From Neisseria leonii (GTDB taxonomy: Bacteria > Pseudomonadota > Gammaproteobacteria > Burkholderiales > Neisseriaceae), in assembly GCF_028776105.2 (NCBI RefSeq), contig NZ_CP145606.1:806001-870000 (forward strand): a DNA stretch of 64,000 nt, in the 5' to 3' direction. Positions within the stretch are counted from its first letter, which is position 1; every line of letters begins with the position of its first letter. Under the pieces are notes generated by a model. The model searched no databases, was not told the DNA's origin, and saw nothing but the letters and a program-made list of their open reading frames with translations. The translations under genes were made by a program, and so were the position numbers. Of this stretch, positions 9,418 to 17,794 are shown piece after piece.

Positions 9418-9750
9418 ATGAACGCCTGGTTCTTATTGGGCATGGCCATTGTGGTTGAAGTGATTGGTTCAAATTCGGTTAAAGCCAGCGATGGCTTTAC
9501 CAAACCGCTCCCCGCCACCATTGCGGTAATCGCTTTTGTGGTTGCCCTGTATTTATTGTCCATCATTACCCGCACCTTGCCGCTTGGGATTGTCTACGCC
9601 GTTTGGTCGGGGGCGGGGATTGTGCTGACTGCGATTGCCGCCTTCTTTTTATTCGGCCAAAAGCCCGATTTGGCAGGCTTTATCGGAATGGCGATGATTA
9701 TCGGCGGTGTGTTGGTCATCAACCTTTTTTCGTCCGGAACGGCCCACTGA
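9418..9750 (+). CDS. Small multidrug resistance (SMR) family transporter
   Basis: A 110-residue protein with four membrane segments. The essential membrane glutamate is at position 14 in AIVVEVIGSNSVKAS, matching Glu14 of EmrE, and helices 2-4 follow the family pattern (AVWSGAGIVLTAI in helix 3). SMR dimers exchange protons for quaternary ammonium compounds or related cations. GGGGA stands seven bases before the ATG. The gene lies on the opposite strand between cysJ and cysI, with a 15-bp tandem repeat on the left and a hisC-like fragment on the right, so it looks inserted. The substrate subtype (EmrE/QacE versus guanidinium exporter) is not settled; no guanidine riboswitch was recognised upstream. 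Confidence 0.9.
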   Translation: MNAWFLLGMAIVVEVIGSNSVKASDGFTKPLPATIAVIAFVVALYLLSIITRTLPLGIVYAVWSGAGIVLTAIAAFFLFGQKPDLAGFIGMAMIIGGVLVINLFSSGTAH

Positions 9751-9960
9751 CCGCTTGCACGACCCGTTGATTTTCTGCGGCGTGCCGACCGTGATCCGCA
9801 CACTGTTTTCCAAGCCCGAAGCGGAACGCCGATTCCGCAAGATCATCCCCTGTCCCCACAAGGCTTGAAACACGTTCTGCCCGTCCTTGAATTTCACTGG
9901 CAGATGGGTCGCCTCACGCTCAAACACCACGCTGATTCCCGACAAAACCGGGCCGGCTTC
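9751..9960 (-). pseudogene. C-terminal fragment of a HisC-like aminotransferase
   Basis: On the minus strand the open frame contains LPVKFKDGQNVFQALWGQGM, then ILRNRRSASGLENSVRITVG, which matches the end of histidinol-phosphate aminotransferases (the 'ALRITVGT' ending). After ITVGTPQKIN the frame is broken: the expected continuation RVVQAVSG is found one base out of frame. There is no N-terminal half and no proper stop before the efflux gene. This is a remnant left between cysJ and the efflux gene. Confidence 0.5.
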
Positions 9961-10017
9961 GGCTGTTGCAGCAAATGGCTGCCGGGTAACTCGGTTCGCG
10001 ATGGCTGATCCCGGTTC

Positions 10018-10029
10018 AGGCTGCCTGAA
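10018..10029 (+). other. AG-simDUS uptake sequence (foreign dialect)
   Basis: AGGCTGCCTGAA, a perfect match to the Simonsiella-type dialect of the Neisseriaceae uptake sequence, sits 11 bases past the cysJ stop where a terminator uptake sequence would be expected. The rest of the window mainly uses AGGCCGTCTGAA. Confidence 0.8.
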
Positions 10030-10039
10030 ACGGCCGTGC

Positions 10040-11818
10040 TTAATACACATCGCGCTGATAGCGTTTGTCTTCGCGCAAACCGTTCAGATACTCTTCGGCA
10101 TCGTCGCGGCTCAACCCGCCCTGCTGTGCGATGATGTCGAGCAGGGTGTGCTCCACATCACGCGCCATGCGTGCCGCATCGCCGCAAACATAAAGATGTG
10201 CGCCCTGTTGCAGCCATGCCCACACTTCGGCGGCGTTGTCGGCCAATTTGTGCTGGACATAGGTTTTCTCTCCGCCCTGACGGCTCCACGCCAAATCGGC
10301 ACGGGTCAGCAGGCCGCTTTTGCGGTATTGCAGCCATTCGGCCTGATAGAGAAAATCGTCGGTAAATTTGCGGTTGCCGAACACCAGCCAGTTCATGCCC
10401 GTATCGCCGTTGGCTTCGCGCTGCTGCATAAAGGCGCGGAACGGGGCGATGCCGGTTCCCGCACCAATCATGATGACCGGTGTTCCGCCGTTTTCAGGCA
10501 GCCTGAACAGCTTGTTGGGCTCGACAAACACGCGCACTTCGCCGCCCTCTTCCCAATCCTGCCCCAAACAGCCCGAAGCCGCGCCGGTATAGGTTTCGCC
10601 GTGATGCTCGAAACGCACCACGCCCACGGTCAGGTGCACTTCCTCGCCCACTTCGTCCTGCGCCGAGGCGATGGAATACAGGCGCGGGGTTTGTGCGCGG
10701 AACAGATCGTGCAGGGTTTGGGCATCGGTTCGGACGGGATATTCGGCCATCACGCCCACCGGCGGCGTGGCGGCCAGATACGCATTGAGCGCGTCGGGGT
10801 TTTCGACCGTGCGCTGCAATTGGGGCGCACCGCTCAAAACGGCATACTGCTGCAACCACTGCGGCGTATTTTGCGTGATGTCCAAATCTTCGCGCAGCGC
10901 GCTGCGGATGTCGCGGCTCGATCCGTCGGCTTTTTTGACCGTTTCGCTGCCGTCCAAACCGGCATGGCGGAGGATTTCGTCCACCAGTTTGCCGTTATTG
11001 ACCGGCCACACGCCCAGCGCGTCGCCCGCCTGATAGCGGATACCGGAGCCTGTCAAATCGATTTCGATATGCTGCACGTCTTTGTCCGCCCCGCGCGCGG
11101 TGATTTTCTGGCGCACCGACAAAACGGCGGTAAACGGCGCGTCTTTGCTGTATGTTTTGCCTTCGGCCGGTGCGGCGGGTGCACGGTCGGCAGCGGGCGT
11201 GCCGGAAGCGGCCGCCAGTTTCGCCACTGCGGCGGCCGTTTCGTCCGTCCACGCATCGGCCGCAGCCTGATAATCCAAATCGCATATGCCCAATGGTACA
11301 ATGCGCTGCGCACCCTGTTTGGCAAACGCGGCATCAAAATCCCTGCCCGCCTGACAAAACGCGGGATAGCTCGAATCGCCCAAACCCAACACGGCAAAGC
11401 TCACCGCCTGCAAATCGGGGGCTTTTTTGCCAGTCAGCAGTTTGAAGAGCGGCACGGCCTCTTCCGGCGGCTCGCCCTCGCCCTGCGTGGACGTAACCAG
11501 CAGGACAATATCCTCCTGCGCCAACTGTTTGGCTTTGTAGTCGGCAACGGCGGTCAGCGCGGCATTCACACCGGCCGTTTCCAATTTGACCAACAGCTGC
11601 TCGGCCACACGGCGCGCATTGCCGGTTTGCGAAGCCGACAAGATGTGTACGCGGCGCGGAGCAGCATCTTGGGGCGCGGCGGCGTTTTCAGGCTGCCGGG
11701 CGGCGGCTTGGGCGGTTTGGCTTTTCGCCCAGGCATAACCGGCCACAAACGCCAATTGCTGCGGATTGAGCGTGTCCAAATGCGCTGCCAGCTCGGGCGT
11801 GATGGGAATGGTGGTCAT
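10040..11818 (-). CDS. cysJ: Sulfite reductase flavoprotein (alpha) subunit
   Basis: A 592-residue NADPH-dependent diflavin reductase that feeds electrons to CysI. An N-terminal flavodoxin domain (FMN site near ILSASQTGNARRVAEQL, then TSTQGEGEPPEEA) is followed by the ferredoxin-NADP reductase half with FAD motif RLYSIAS, GCLGQDW, NADPH motif MIGAGTGIAPFRAFMQQR, and the family C-terminus REDKRYQRDVY. Length is usual (about 600). The ATG at 11818 is preceded by AAGGAA; a Met nine codons upstream is less likely. The gene contains a combined king/sim-type uptake sequence at 10493-10507. Its upstream region carries the 114-bp segment shared with cysN. Confidence 0.96.
   Translation of the reverse strand: MTTIPITPELAAHLDTLNPQQLAFVAGYAWAKSQTAQAAARQPENAAAPQDAAPRRVHILSASQTGNARRVAEQLLVKLETAGVNAALTAVADYKAKQLAQEDIVLLVTSTQGEGEPPEEAVPLFKLLTGKKAPDLQAVSFAVLGLGDSSYPAFCQAGRDFDAAFAKQGAQRIVPLGICDLDYQAAADAWTDETAAAVAKLAAASGTPAADRAPAAPAEGKTYSKDAPFTAVLSVRQKITARGADKDVQHIEIDLTGSGIRYQAGDALGVWPVNNGKLVDEILRHAGLDGSETVKKADGSSRDIRSALREDLDITQNTPQWLQQYAVLSGAPQLQRTVENPDALNAYLAATPPVGVMAEYPVRTDAQTLHDLFRAQTPRLYSIASAQDEVGEEVHLTVGVVRFEHHGETYTGAASGCLGQDWEEGGEVRVFVEPNKLFRLPENGGTPVIMIGAGTGIAPFRAFMQQREANGDTGMNWLVFGNRKFTDDFLYQAEWLQYRKSGLLTRADLAWSRQGGEKTYVQHKLADNAAEVWAWLQQGAHLYVCGDAARMARDVEHTLLDIIAQQGGLSRDDAEEYLNGLREDKRYQRDVY
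10493..10507. other. Overlapping king- and sim-type uptake sequences inside cysJ
   Basis: TTCAGGCAGCCTGAA contains AGGCAGCCTGAA (Kingella dialect) on the plus strand at 10496-10507 and AGGCTGCCTGAA (Simonsiella dialect) on the minus strand at 10504-10493. Near matches lie at 9238-9249 and 11687-11698. Confidence 0.75.
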
Positions 11819-11949
11819 GGGTGGTTCCTTATGATTTTGGCGCACACGATAAAACAGGCCGTCTGAAAGGGGAAAGAATGCTTTTGCTTTGCTTAAGACA
11901 GGGCAGTTATCAGCCCTGCCCCGTTTTCAGACGGCCTTTCCCGATTTCG

Positions 11950-12063
11950 CGCTACTGTAATCCACAGGCGGCCGCAAAGAAAAAGAATGCTTGGTTGTAT
12001 CCAAAGACGATTTGGTTATAACCCGATACCGTTTTCAGACGGCCTGGCCATGATGATTGCCCG
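11950..12063. repeat. 114-bp direct repeat, copy 1 (upstream of cysJ)
   Basis: Identical to 13591-13704 at 112 of 114 positions by eye. It contains the perfect palindrome GGTTATAACC (12014-12023), the inverted repeat TTGG-N6-CCAA (11991-12004) and one uptake sequence. Homology continues, less perfectly, to about 12242, with a palindromic element embedded. Confidence 0.9.
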
Positions 12064-12068
12064 ATCCC

Positions 12069-12179
12069 ATGTCGGATACCAGTATCCGACCTACGCCAGC
12101 TACCGGTATCCGATATTGCCCGACAATATGTTTTGCAAAGCATCAAAACAAAGCAGGTCGGATTCTCGGATCCGACATT
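12069..12179. repeat. Palindromic TCGGAT elements, two copies
   Basis: Copies at 12069-12095 (GACCTAC flank on the right) and 12154-12179 (GCAGG flank on the left), in opposite orientation, inside the duplicated cysJ/cysN upstream segment. Confidence 0.8.
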
Positions 12180-12250
12180 GCCCGATAACATTTCTCCCCA
12201 CAGCATCAAAGCAGCAGGCCGTCTGAAAACACCCCGTCTGCCTTCTAGGA

Positions 12251-13555
12251 TTAAATCTCGAAACAGTCGCTGTCGCCCCCGCTGATCATGCCTGCGGCAA
12301 CCGTGTGGTTGGTGGCCTCGTCAATCAGGATAAACGCGCCGGTGGCCGGATTGTCGGCATAAGCAGTCGCATTTAAGGGCTGTTGCAGCGTCAGGCTGAT
12401 ATGGCCGATGTCGTTCATGGCCAGCGTTTCGGCCGACTGCACTTTGCTCAATGTATGCACGTCCCACACATAGTTGATGCTTTTGACTTTGGCGGCAGTA
12501 GTCTGGTGGGTGTGTTTGAGCAGGTAGCGGCGCGCGGGATTGAGCGGTTTGCCGTCAAACCAGCACACGGCGGCCTGAATCTGTTTTTCCGGTTCCACAC
12601 CGCTGTCTGCGCCCACCAGCGCATCGCCGCGCGAAATATCCACATCGCGGTCCAGCGTGAGCGTCAGCACCGCGCCGGCTTCCGCTTTCTCTACCCGCCC
12701 CGAGGGCGCATAAATTTCGGCGATACGCGCCGTCTGCCCGTTCGGCAGCACTTTCACCTCATCGCCCGTTTTCAGACAGCCTGAGGCCAGCCGTCCCTGA
12801 TAACCCCGGAAATCGTCGCTGCTGCTGCCGTCCTGGCGTACCACGCGCTGAACAGGGAAATGCGCCGCGCCGTTGTAATCCACTTCGGCCGCCGGCAGCC
12901 GTTCGAGCAGCGGCAGCAGAGCCTCGCCCGTGTACCACGGCGTATTCGTACTGCGGTGGACAATATTGTCGCCGCCCAGCGCGCTGATGGGGATAAAGTA
13001 GAGTTGCGCCGCCAGCCCGATCTGTGCGGCCAGCGCGCGGTAGGCTTCGGTTATCCGCTGATATTTGGCTTCGTCAAAACCGATGAGGTCGAGTTTGTTC
13101 ACGGCCACGATAATGGACGGCGTGCGCAGCAGTTTCAAAATCGCGCTGTGGCGTTTGGTTTGCGGCAGCAGAACCGGCACTTCGGCGGAGAAATCGACCC
13201 GCACCGCATCAATCAGCACCACCGCCGCATCAGCCGTGGACGCGCCCGTGACCATATTGCGCGTGTACTGTTCGTGCCCCGGCGTATCGGCAATGATGAA
13301 TTTGCGCTTGGGCGTGGCAAAATAGCGGTAGGCCACGTCTATCGTGATGCCCTGCTCGCGCTCGGCAGCCAAACCGTCGGTCAGCGCGGCAAAGTCGGGC
13401 GTTCTGCCGTCTGCCGCCGCCTGTTCCAACTTGGCCGCCTGATCCGAAAGCAGGGTTTTGCTGTCGTACAGCAGACGGCCGATTAACGTAGATTTGCCGT
13501 CATCGACGCTGCCGGCGGTGATAAAGCGCAATACGGCGGTTTGCGGGCTGCCCAT
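12251..13555 (-). CDS. cysN: Sulfate adenylyltransferase GTPase subunit
   Basis: A 434-residue translation-factor-like GTPase. The P-loop GSVDDGKST is at 15-23, then DTPGHEQYTRNM (G3) and NKLDLIGF (G4), and EF-Tu-like domains II and III follow. With CysD it makes adenylyl sulfate from sulfate and ATP, GTP hydrolysis driving the reaction. No APS kinase (CysC) domain is fused. The start at 13555 was chosen because AAAGGA precedes it; the longer frame runs into the repeat segment. cysD, normally adjacent, is not in the window, so the protein would need a partner encoded elsewhere. The gene is flanked by the two copies of the 114-bp repeat. Confidence 0.92.
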   Translation of the reverse strand: MGSPQTAVLRFITAGSVDDGKSTLIGRLLYDSKTLLSDQAAKLEQAAADGRTPDFAALTDGLAAEREQGITIDVAYRYFATPKRKFIIADTPGHEQYTRNMVTGASTADAAVVLIDAVRVDFSAEVPVLLPQTKRHSAILKLLRTPSIIVAVNKLDLIGFDEAKYQRITEAYRALAAQIGLAAQLYFIPISALGGDNIVHRSTNTPWYTGEALLPLLERLPAAEVDYNGAAHFPVQRVVRQDGSSSDDFRGYQGRLASGCLKTGDEVKVLPNGQTARIAEIYAPSGRVEKAEAGAVLTLTLDRDVDISRGDALVGADSGVEPEKQIQAAVCWFDGKPLNPARRYLLKHTHQTTAAKVKSINYVWDVHTLSKVQSAETLAMNDIGHISLTLQQPLNATAYADNPATGAFILIDEATNHTVAAGMISGGDSDCFEI

Positions 13556-13590
13556 TTTGTGTCCTTTCTCGAATGCGGATAGCGTTTTCA

Positions 13591-13704
13591 CGCTACTGTA
13601 ATCCACAGGAGGCCGCCAAGAAAAAGAATGCTTGGTTGTATCCAAAGACGATTTGGTTATAACCCGATACCGTTTTCAGACGGCCTGGCCATGATGATTG
13701 CCCG
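13591..13704. repeat. 114-bp direct repeat, copy 2 (upstream of cysN)
   Basis: The partner of 11950-12063 at a constant offset of 1641 bases, with two visible substitutions. It starts 36 bases before the cysN ATG and has the same orientation towards its gene as copy 1 has towards cysJ. The palindrome GGTTATAACC is at 13655-13664. Confidence 0.9.
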
Positions 13705-13739
13705 GGACAATGTCGGAATATCCTGAACATAAATCACGT

Positions 13740-13850
13740 GTAGGTCGGATTTTCAAATCCGACATTCTTCAAACTGGTTTTGTCGGATACAAGTATCCGA
13801 CCTACGTCCTACGCCAAATTGCCCGTAGGTCGGATTCTCGAATCCGACAT
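13740..13850. repeat. Palindromic TCGGAT elements, three copies
   Basis: Copies at 13740-13765 (forward), 13780-13806 (reverse) and 13823-13850 (forward), spaced by only 14-17 bases, so neighbouring copies could fold on each other as well as singly. Confidence 0.85.
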
Positions 13851-14005
13851 TTCCCGATAACATCTCTCCCGACAACATCAACAGGCCGTCTGAAAACACC
13901 CCGTCTGCCGTTTGCCCGCATTTTTCCGCCCGAGCGTCTTCAAATCCGCACAAAAACGGAGTACATTCGGTTTTTTACCGTTTGACTCAGGATACCAGTG
14001 CCATC

Positions 14006-15220
14006 ATGGACCGTTTCCCCAAATCCGCCAAGCTCGACCACGTCTGCTACGACATCCGCGGCCCCGTACACAAAGAAGCCGTCCGACTCGAAGAAGACGG
14101 CCACAAGGTTCTGAAACTCAATATCGGCAACCCCGCCCCTTTCGGGTTTGAAGCCCCCGACGAAATCCTGATTGACGTCATCCGCAACCTGCCCACTTCG
14201 CAGGGCTACTGCGATTCCAAAGGCCTCTATTCCGCCCGCAAAGCGATTGTGCATTATTATCAGACCAAAGGCCTGCGCGACATCAGCGTCGATGATGTCT
14301 ATATCGGCAACGGCGTATCCGAGCTGATTACCATGTCGATGCAGGCACTGCTTAACGACGGCGACGAAATCCTGATTCCCGCACCCGACTATCCGCTGTG
14401 GACGGCTGCGGCCACGCTGGCGGGCGGCACGGTACGCCATTATCTGTGCAATGAAGCGGACAACTGGGCCCCCGACGTGGCCGACATCGAAGCCAAAATC
14501 ACGCCGTCCACCAAAGCCATCGTCATCATCAACCCCAACAACCCCACCGGCGCGGTGTACAGCCAAGCCCTGCTCGAACAGATTGCCGGACTCGCCCGCC
14601 GCCACGGCCTGATGATTTTCGCCGACGAAATCTACGACAAAATCCTCTACGACGGCGCGGTACACCACCACATCGCCGCCCTCGCGCCCGATGTGCTGAC
14701 CATCACGTTCAACGGCCTGTCCAAAGCCTACCGTGCGGCCGGTTTCCGTCAGGGCTGGATGATATTGAGCGGCCCCAAACACCATGCACAAGGCTATATC
14801 GAAGGCTTGGACATGCTCGCTTCGATGCGTTTGTGTGCCAACACGCCGATGCAGCACGCCATTCAAACCGCACTGGGCGGCTATCAGAGCATCAACGAGC
14901 TGATTCTGCCCGGCGGCCGCCTGCTCGAACAGCGCAATACCGCCTACGAAATGCTGACCGCCATCGAAGGCATCAGCTGCGTCAAACCCCAGGGCGCGAT
15001 GTATCTGTTCCCGAAAATCGATACCGAAATGTACGGCATCACGGACGACACCCGCTTTATCTTCGACCTGCTGCAACAGGAAAAAGTGCTGATGGTGCAG
15101 GGCAGCGGTTTCAACTGGCCGCACCCCGACCACTTCCGCGTCGTTACCCTGCCCCATGTCCACCAGCTCGAAGAAGCCATCGGCAAACTGGCACGCTTTC
15201 TCAAAACATACCGCCAATAG
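14006..15220 (+). CDS. alaA: Glutamate-pyruvate aminotransferase AlaA
   Basis: A 404-residue fold-type I PLP aminotransferase, nearly the length of E. coli AlaA (405), with long identical stretches such as LNIGNPAPFGF, SQGYCDSKGLYSARKA, INPNNPTGAVYS, FADEIYDKILYD and the PLP lysine segment ITFNGLSKAYRAAGFRQGW. It makes alanine from pyruvate using glutamate. The ATG at 14006 was preferred: AGGA lies 13 bases upstream and the N-terminus then aligns with AlaA. A TTG at 13982 is possible but has no better ribosome-binding site. Confidence 0.94.
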   Translation: MDRFPKSAKLDHVCYDIRGPVHKEAVRLEEDGHKVLKLNIGNPAPFGFEAPDEILIDVIRNLPTSQGYCDSKGLYSARKAIVHYYQTKGLRDISVDDVYIGNGVSELITMSMQALLNDGDEILIPAPDYPLWTAAATLAGGTVRHYLCNEADNWAPDVADIEAKITPSTKAIVIINPNNPTGAVYSQALLEQIAGLARRHGLMIFADEIYDKILYDGAVHHHIAALAPDVLTITFNGLSKAYRAAGFRQGWMILSGPKHHAQGYIEGLDMLASMRLCANTPMQHAIQTALGGYQSINELILPGGRLLEQRNTAYEMLTAIEGISCVKPQGAMYLFPKIDTEMYGITDDTRFIFDLLQQEKVLMVQGSGFNWPHPDHFRVVTLPHVHQLEEAIGKLARFLKTYRQ

Positions 15221-15248
15221 ATACGGCAGGCTGCCGCCGGACAAAACA

Positions 15249-15287
15249 AGGCCGTCTGAAAACGGAAACCGGTTTTCAGACGGCCTC
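15249..15287 (+). terminator. Uptake-sequence hairpin after alaA
   Basis: An inverted pair of AG-DUS (AAGGCCGTCTGAAAAC against GTTTTCAGACGGCCT) with a short loop, 28 bases after the alaA stop, the standard Neisseria DUS-type terminator. Confidence 0.8.
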
Positions 15288-15809
15288 GGCATGCCCGCCG
15301 GCCATTCACCACCGCCAAACCCCGCGTTCAGACCGCTCCGTCCTCAAACCGTCTCCTGCTCCCCATCCGAATCCGGCCGCCTGACAGCCACAGCAAACTG
15401 CTCCCCTGCGGGCATCACCAAACCGCATTTCCCCAAACACCGCCCCACCGCAGGCCGGCAGCCTGCCGTTGCAATCTGCCGCATCCGGGCAAAAAAATGG
15501 GAAACGGCAGTACAAAGATTGGGCGGAAACAGACCATCCTGCCCGGGCGGGGCAGGATGGTGAAGCACGGTTGCTCAGCCAAACGGAATATGGATCATGA
15601 CAAAAAAACAGCAGATTGGCCGCACCGCATGCCGGCAGCGCGCCCGGAACGCCACACCGAACGCAATCCGGCCGACCGCGCCGTGCGCCTGAGTGCGTTC
15701 CGCATCTGCTGCACAGCCGGCAGTAACGGCAAACCGGCAAAAGGCCGTCTGAAAACGGCTGTAACCGGATTTCAGACGGCCTTAGTTATTGCGGGCTTCG
15801 GGAACAGTT
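15288..15809. other. Gene-free interval
   Basis: About 520 bases between alaA and the polyamine-binding gene. A 119-codon open frame at 15497-15856 runs through an uptake-sequence hairpin and into the downstream gene in antisense, so it is not credible. An inverted uptake-sequence pair at 15740-15783 should terminate the minus-strand gene that follows. Nothing else was recognised. Confidence 0.65.
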
Positions 15810-16973
15810 TTATTGTCCCGCTTTCAACTGCTGCCACAGCCGGGTTTGCAGCTTGATGCCTTCCGGCGATTTGGGCAGAACCACAAAGCTGTTGGCCATC
15901 ACTTCGCTGCTCGGGAAGATGGAAGCATCGTTGGCATACACTTCTTCCATCATCGCGCGCGCGGGCTTGCTGGCGGGGGCATAGGTAACGAAATTGCCGT
16001 TTTTGGCCGCCACTTTGGGATCCAGCGTGTAGTTGATGTATTTGTGCGCATTGGCCACATTGGCCGCATCTTTCGGAATCATAAACGAATCGATCCAGAC
16101 GCCGACACCGGTTTTCGGGGTCAGCACTTGCAGCTTCACGCCGTTGCCCGCTTCTGCGGCACGGTTTTTGGCAATGTTCAGATCGCCGCCGTAGCCCACG
16201 GCCACGCACAAATCGCCGCGCGCCATATCGTCGATGTAGCCGGAAGAGCTGAACCGCTTGATGTCGCCGCGCACGGTTTTCATCAGATCATTGGCAGCGT
16301 TCAAATCGTCGGGCGACTCGCTGTTGGGGTTTTTGCCCAAATATTGCAGCACCAGCGGATATTGTTCGGTGGGGCTGTCGAAAACGCTGATGCCGCAGCT
16401 TTTCAGTTTTGCGGTATAGGCCGGATTAAACACCAAATCCCATTCGTTTTCAGGCAGCGCACCGCCGCCCAAAGCCTGTGCCACTTTTTCGGTATTGATC
16501 GCCAGCGTGTTGATGCCCCAGAAATACGGTACGGCGTATTTGTTGCCCGGATCGACCTGCGCCATCTGTTTCAGCAGCTCGGGATCAATGTTGTTGTAGT
16601 TCGGAATACGGCTTTTGTCGATTTCCTGATATGCACCGGCCTGAATCTGGCGGCCGACGTTGGCGATGGACGGTGCCACCAGATCATAGCCGGACTGGCC
16701 GGTGAGCATTTTCGCTTCCAGCGTTTCATTGCTGTCGTAATAGTCGTAACGCACTTTCACGCCGTTTTCGGCCTCAAATGCGCTGACGGTTTCGGGATCG
16801 ACATAGTCCGACCAGTTGTAGATATTCAACTTGTCGGAGCTTTTTTCCGCACCCGCAACAGGGACGGAAGCCGGGTTTTCCGAAGGTTTGTTTTCGGTTT
16901 GGGCATGATTGGAACCGCCGCAGGCCGCCAGAAGCAGGCTTGACAGCGCAGAAACCAACAGTGTTTTTTTCAT
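15810..16973 (-). CDS. Putrescine/spermidine-binding lipoprotein, PotF/PotD type
   Basis: A 387-residue periplasmic binding protein anchored as a lipoprotein: the signal peptide ends in lipobox LLAAC. The mature part has a low-complexity linker (about 20-45) and then the polyamine-binder signature LNIYNWSDYVDPETVSAFE, with GYDLVAPS and YFWGINTLAINTEKV further on. It should capture putrescine or spermidine for an ABC importer, but no permease or ATPase gene is adjacent, so it is an orphan binder as often seen in Neisseria. PotF-like features (NWSDY, a single-substrate pocket) are a little closer than PotD. AAGGAC precedes the ATG. Confidence 0.88.
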   Translation of the reverse strand: MKKTLLVSALSSLLLAACGGSNHAQTENKPSENPASVPVAGAEKSSDKLNIYNWSDYVDPETVSAFEAENGVKVRYDYYDSNETLEAKMLTGQSGYDLVAPSIANVGRQIQAGAYQEIDKSRIPNYNNIDPELLKQMAQVDPGNKYAVPYFWGINTLAINTEKVAQALGGGALPENEWDLVFNPAYTAKLKSCGISVFDSPTEQYPLVLQYLGKNPNSESPDDLNAANDLMKTVRGDIKRFSSSGYIDDMARGDLCVAVGYGGDLNIAKNRAAEAGNGVKLQVLTPKTGVGVWIDSFMIPKDAANVANAHKYINYTLDPKVAAKNGNFVTYAPASKPARAMMEEVYANDASIFPSSEVMANSFVVLPKSPEGIKLQTRLWQQLKAGQ

Positions 16974-17271
16974 TGGTGTGTCCTTGCATTGTCTGTAAAC
17001 GAAAAAACATTCCCGGCTGTTTTCAGACGGCCTTCTGCCCGAAAACGGCCGGTGCCCCGCGCGATCCTGAAATGATATTCTCTCTCTTAACGGACTTGCC
17101 CCGCATTAAACGGCATATTGCCTGCCGATGCAAGCCTTTGTCCGCCGAACCGGAATTTTTTTCCGCCTTCCCGCACCGCAACCGCCCGCCCCGCCGCCCG
17201 CCGCAGCTTTTCAGACGGCCTTGAATATGGGAAAATCCGCGCATTCTTTCATTTCATTTCGAGGGGCATTG
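16974..17271. promoter_or_regulatory. Divergent upstream region of the polyamine binder and rppH
   Basis: About 300 bases between two divergent genes. Uptake sequences lie near 17025 and 17210. Promoters for both genes should be here; no convincing -35/-10 pair was assigned. An upstream extension of the rppH frame to 17128 reads through one uptake sequence and is unlikely to be translated. Confidence 0.5.
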
Positions 17272-17781
17272 ATGTTAGACAGAGAAGGTTACCGCCCCAA
17301 TGTCGGCATTATTTTAATCAATGATAAAAACCAGGTTTTCTGGGGCAAGCGTGTGCGCGAGCATTCCTGGCAGTTTCCGCAGGGCGGAATCAAGCCCGGC
17401 GAAAGCCCCGAAACGGCCATGTACCGCGAACTGTTGGAAGAAGTCGGCCTGCTGCCGCACCATGTCAGAATCATCGGCCGCACACGCGACTGGCTGCGCT
17501 ACGACGTGCCGAGCCACTGGGTGCGCCGCGAATGGCGCGGTTCCTACCGGGGACAAAAACAGATTTGGTATCTGCTCAAACTCGTCGGCCGCGAAAGCGA
17601 TGTCCACCTGCGCGCCACCAGCCACCCCGAATTCGACGGCTGGCGGTGGCACGAATATTGGGCACCGATTGACGAAGTCATCGATTTCAAACGCGGTGTT
17701 TACGAAGGTGCGCTGCAAGAGTTGTCGCGTTACCTGCGCGGTCTGGAAAGCTATGAAGACTTTCTCGGCCGCCGCAGCTGA
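17272..17781 (+). CDS. rppH: RNA pyrophosphohydrolase
   Basis: A 169-residue Nudix hydrolase that removes pyrophosphate from the 5' end of transcripts and so starts mRNA decay. It begins [15 protein letters not shown] as the family does, and the Nudix box spans residues 38-60 (GGIKPGE...RELLEEVGL). The downstream [11 protein letters not shown] and [10 protein letters not shown] motifs are RppH-specific. The ATG at 17272 has GAGGGG seven bases upstream. An inverted uptake-sequence pair follows the stop. Confidence 0.95.
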   Translation: MLDREGYRPNVGIILINDKNQVFWGKRVREHSWQFPQGGIKPGESPETAMYRELLEEVGLLPHHVRIIGRTRDWLRYDVPSHWVRREWRGSYRGQKQIWYLLKLVGRESDVHLRATSHPEFDGWRWHEYWAPIDEVIDFKRGVYEGALQELSRYLRGLESYEDFLGRRS

Positions 17782-17794
17782 GTCCGCACCGGTC

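Larger units (their letters stand above)
11819..12250. promoter_or_regulatory. cysJ upstream region
   Basis: The 432 bases between cysN and cysJ hold an inverted uptake-sequence pair near 11855-11937, the first copy of the 114-bp cys repeat, two palindromic TCGGAT elements and a further uptake sequence near 12216. No gene was recognised. The position directly 5' of cysJ suggests the shared repeat includes its promoter. Confidence 0.55.
13556..14005. promoter_or_regulatory. cysN upstream region and alaA leader
   Basis: About 450 gene-free bases between the divergent cysN and alaA. It holds repeat copy 2, three palindromic TCGGAT elements and one uptake sequence. Homology with the cysJ upstream region extends to about 13909. 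Confidence 0.6.

Noticed and set aside
9418..9750. Guanidine riboswitch upstream of the SMR gene
   Set aside because: The 60-70 bases before the gene lack the conserved motifs of guanidine-I, -II or -III aptamers that I could recognise.
11950..13704. cysN carried on an insertion sequence or composite transposon
   Set aside because: The flanking repeats are direct and contain no transposase, no terminal inverted repeats and no target-site duplication that I can see.
13982..14005. TTG start for alaA eight codons upstream
   Set aside because: No better ribosome-binding site and the extra residues are absent from AlaA; kept only as a possibility.
15497..15856. A 119-residue gene after alaA
   Set aside because: It crosses an uptake-sequence terminator and the antisense of the polyamine-binder gene, and the composition is repeat-like.
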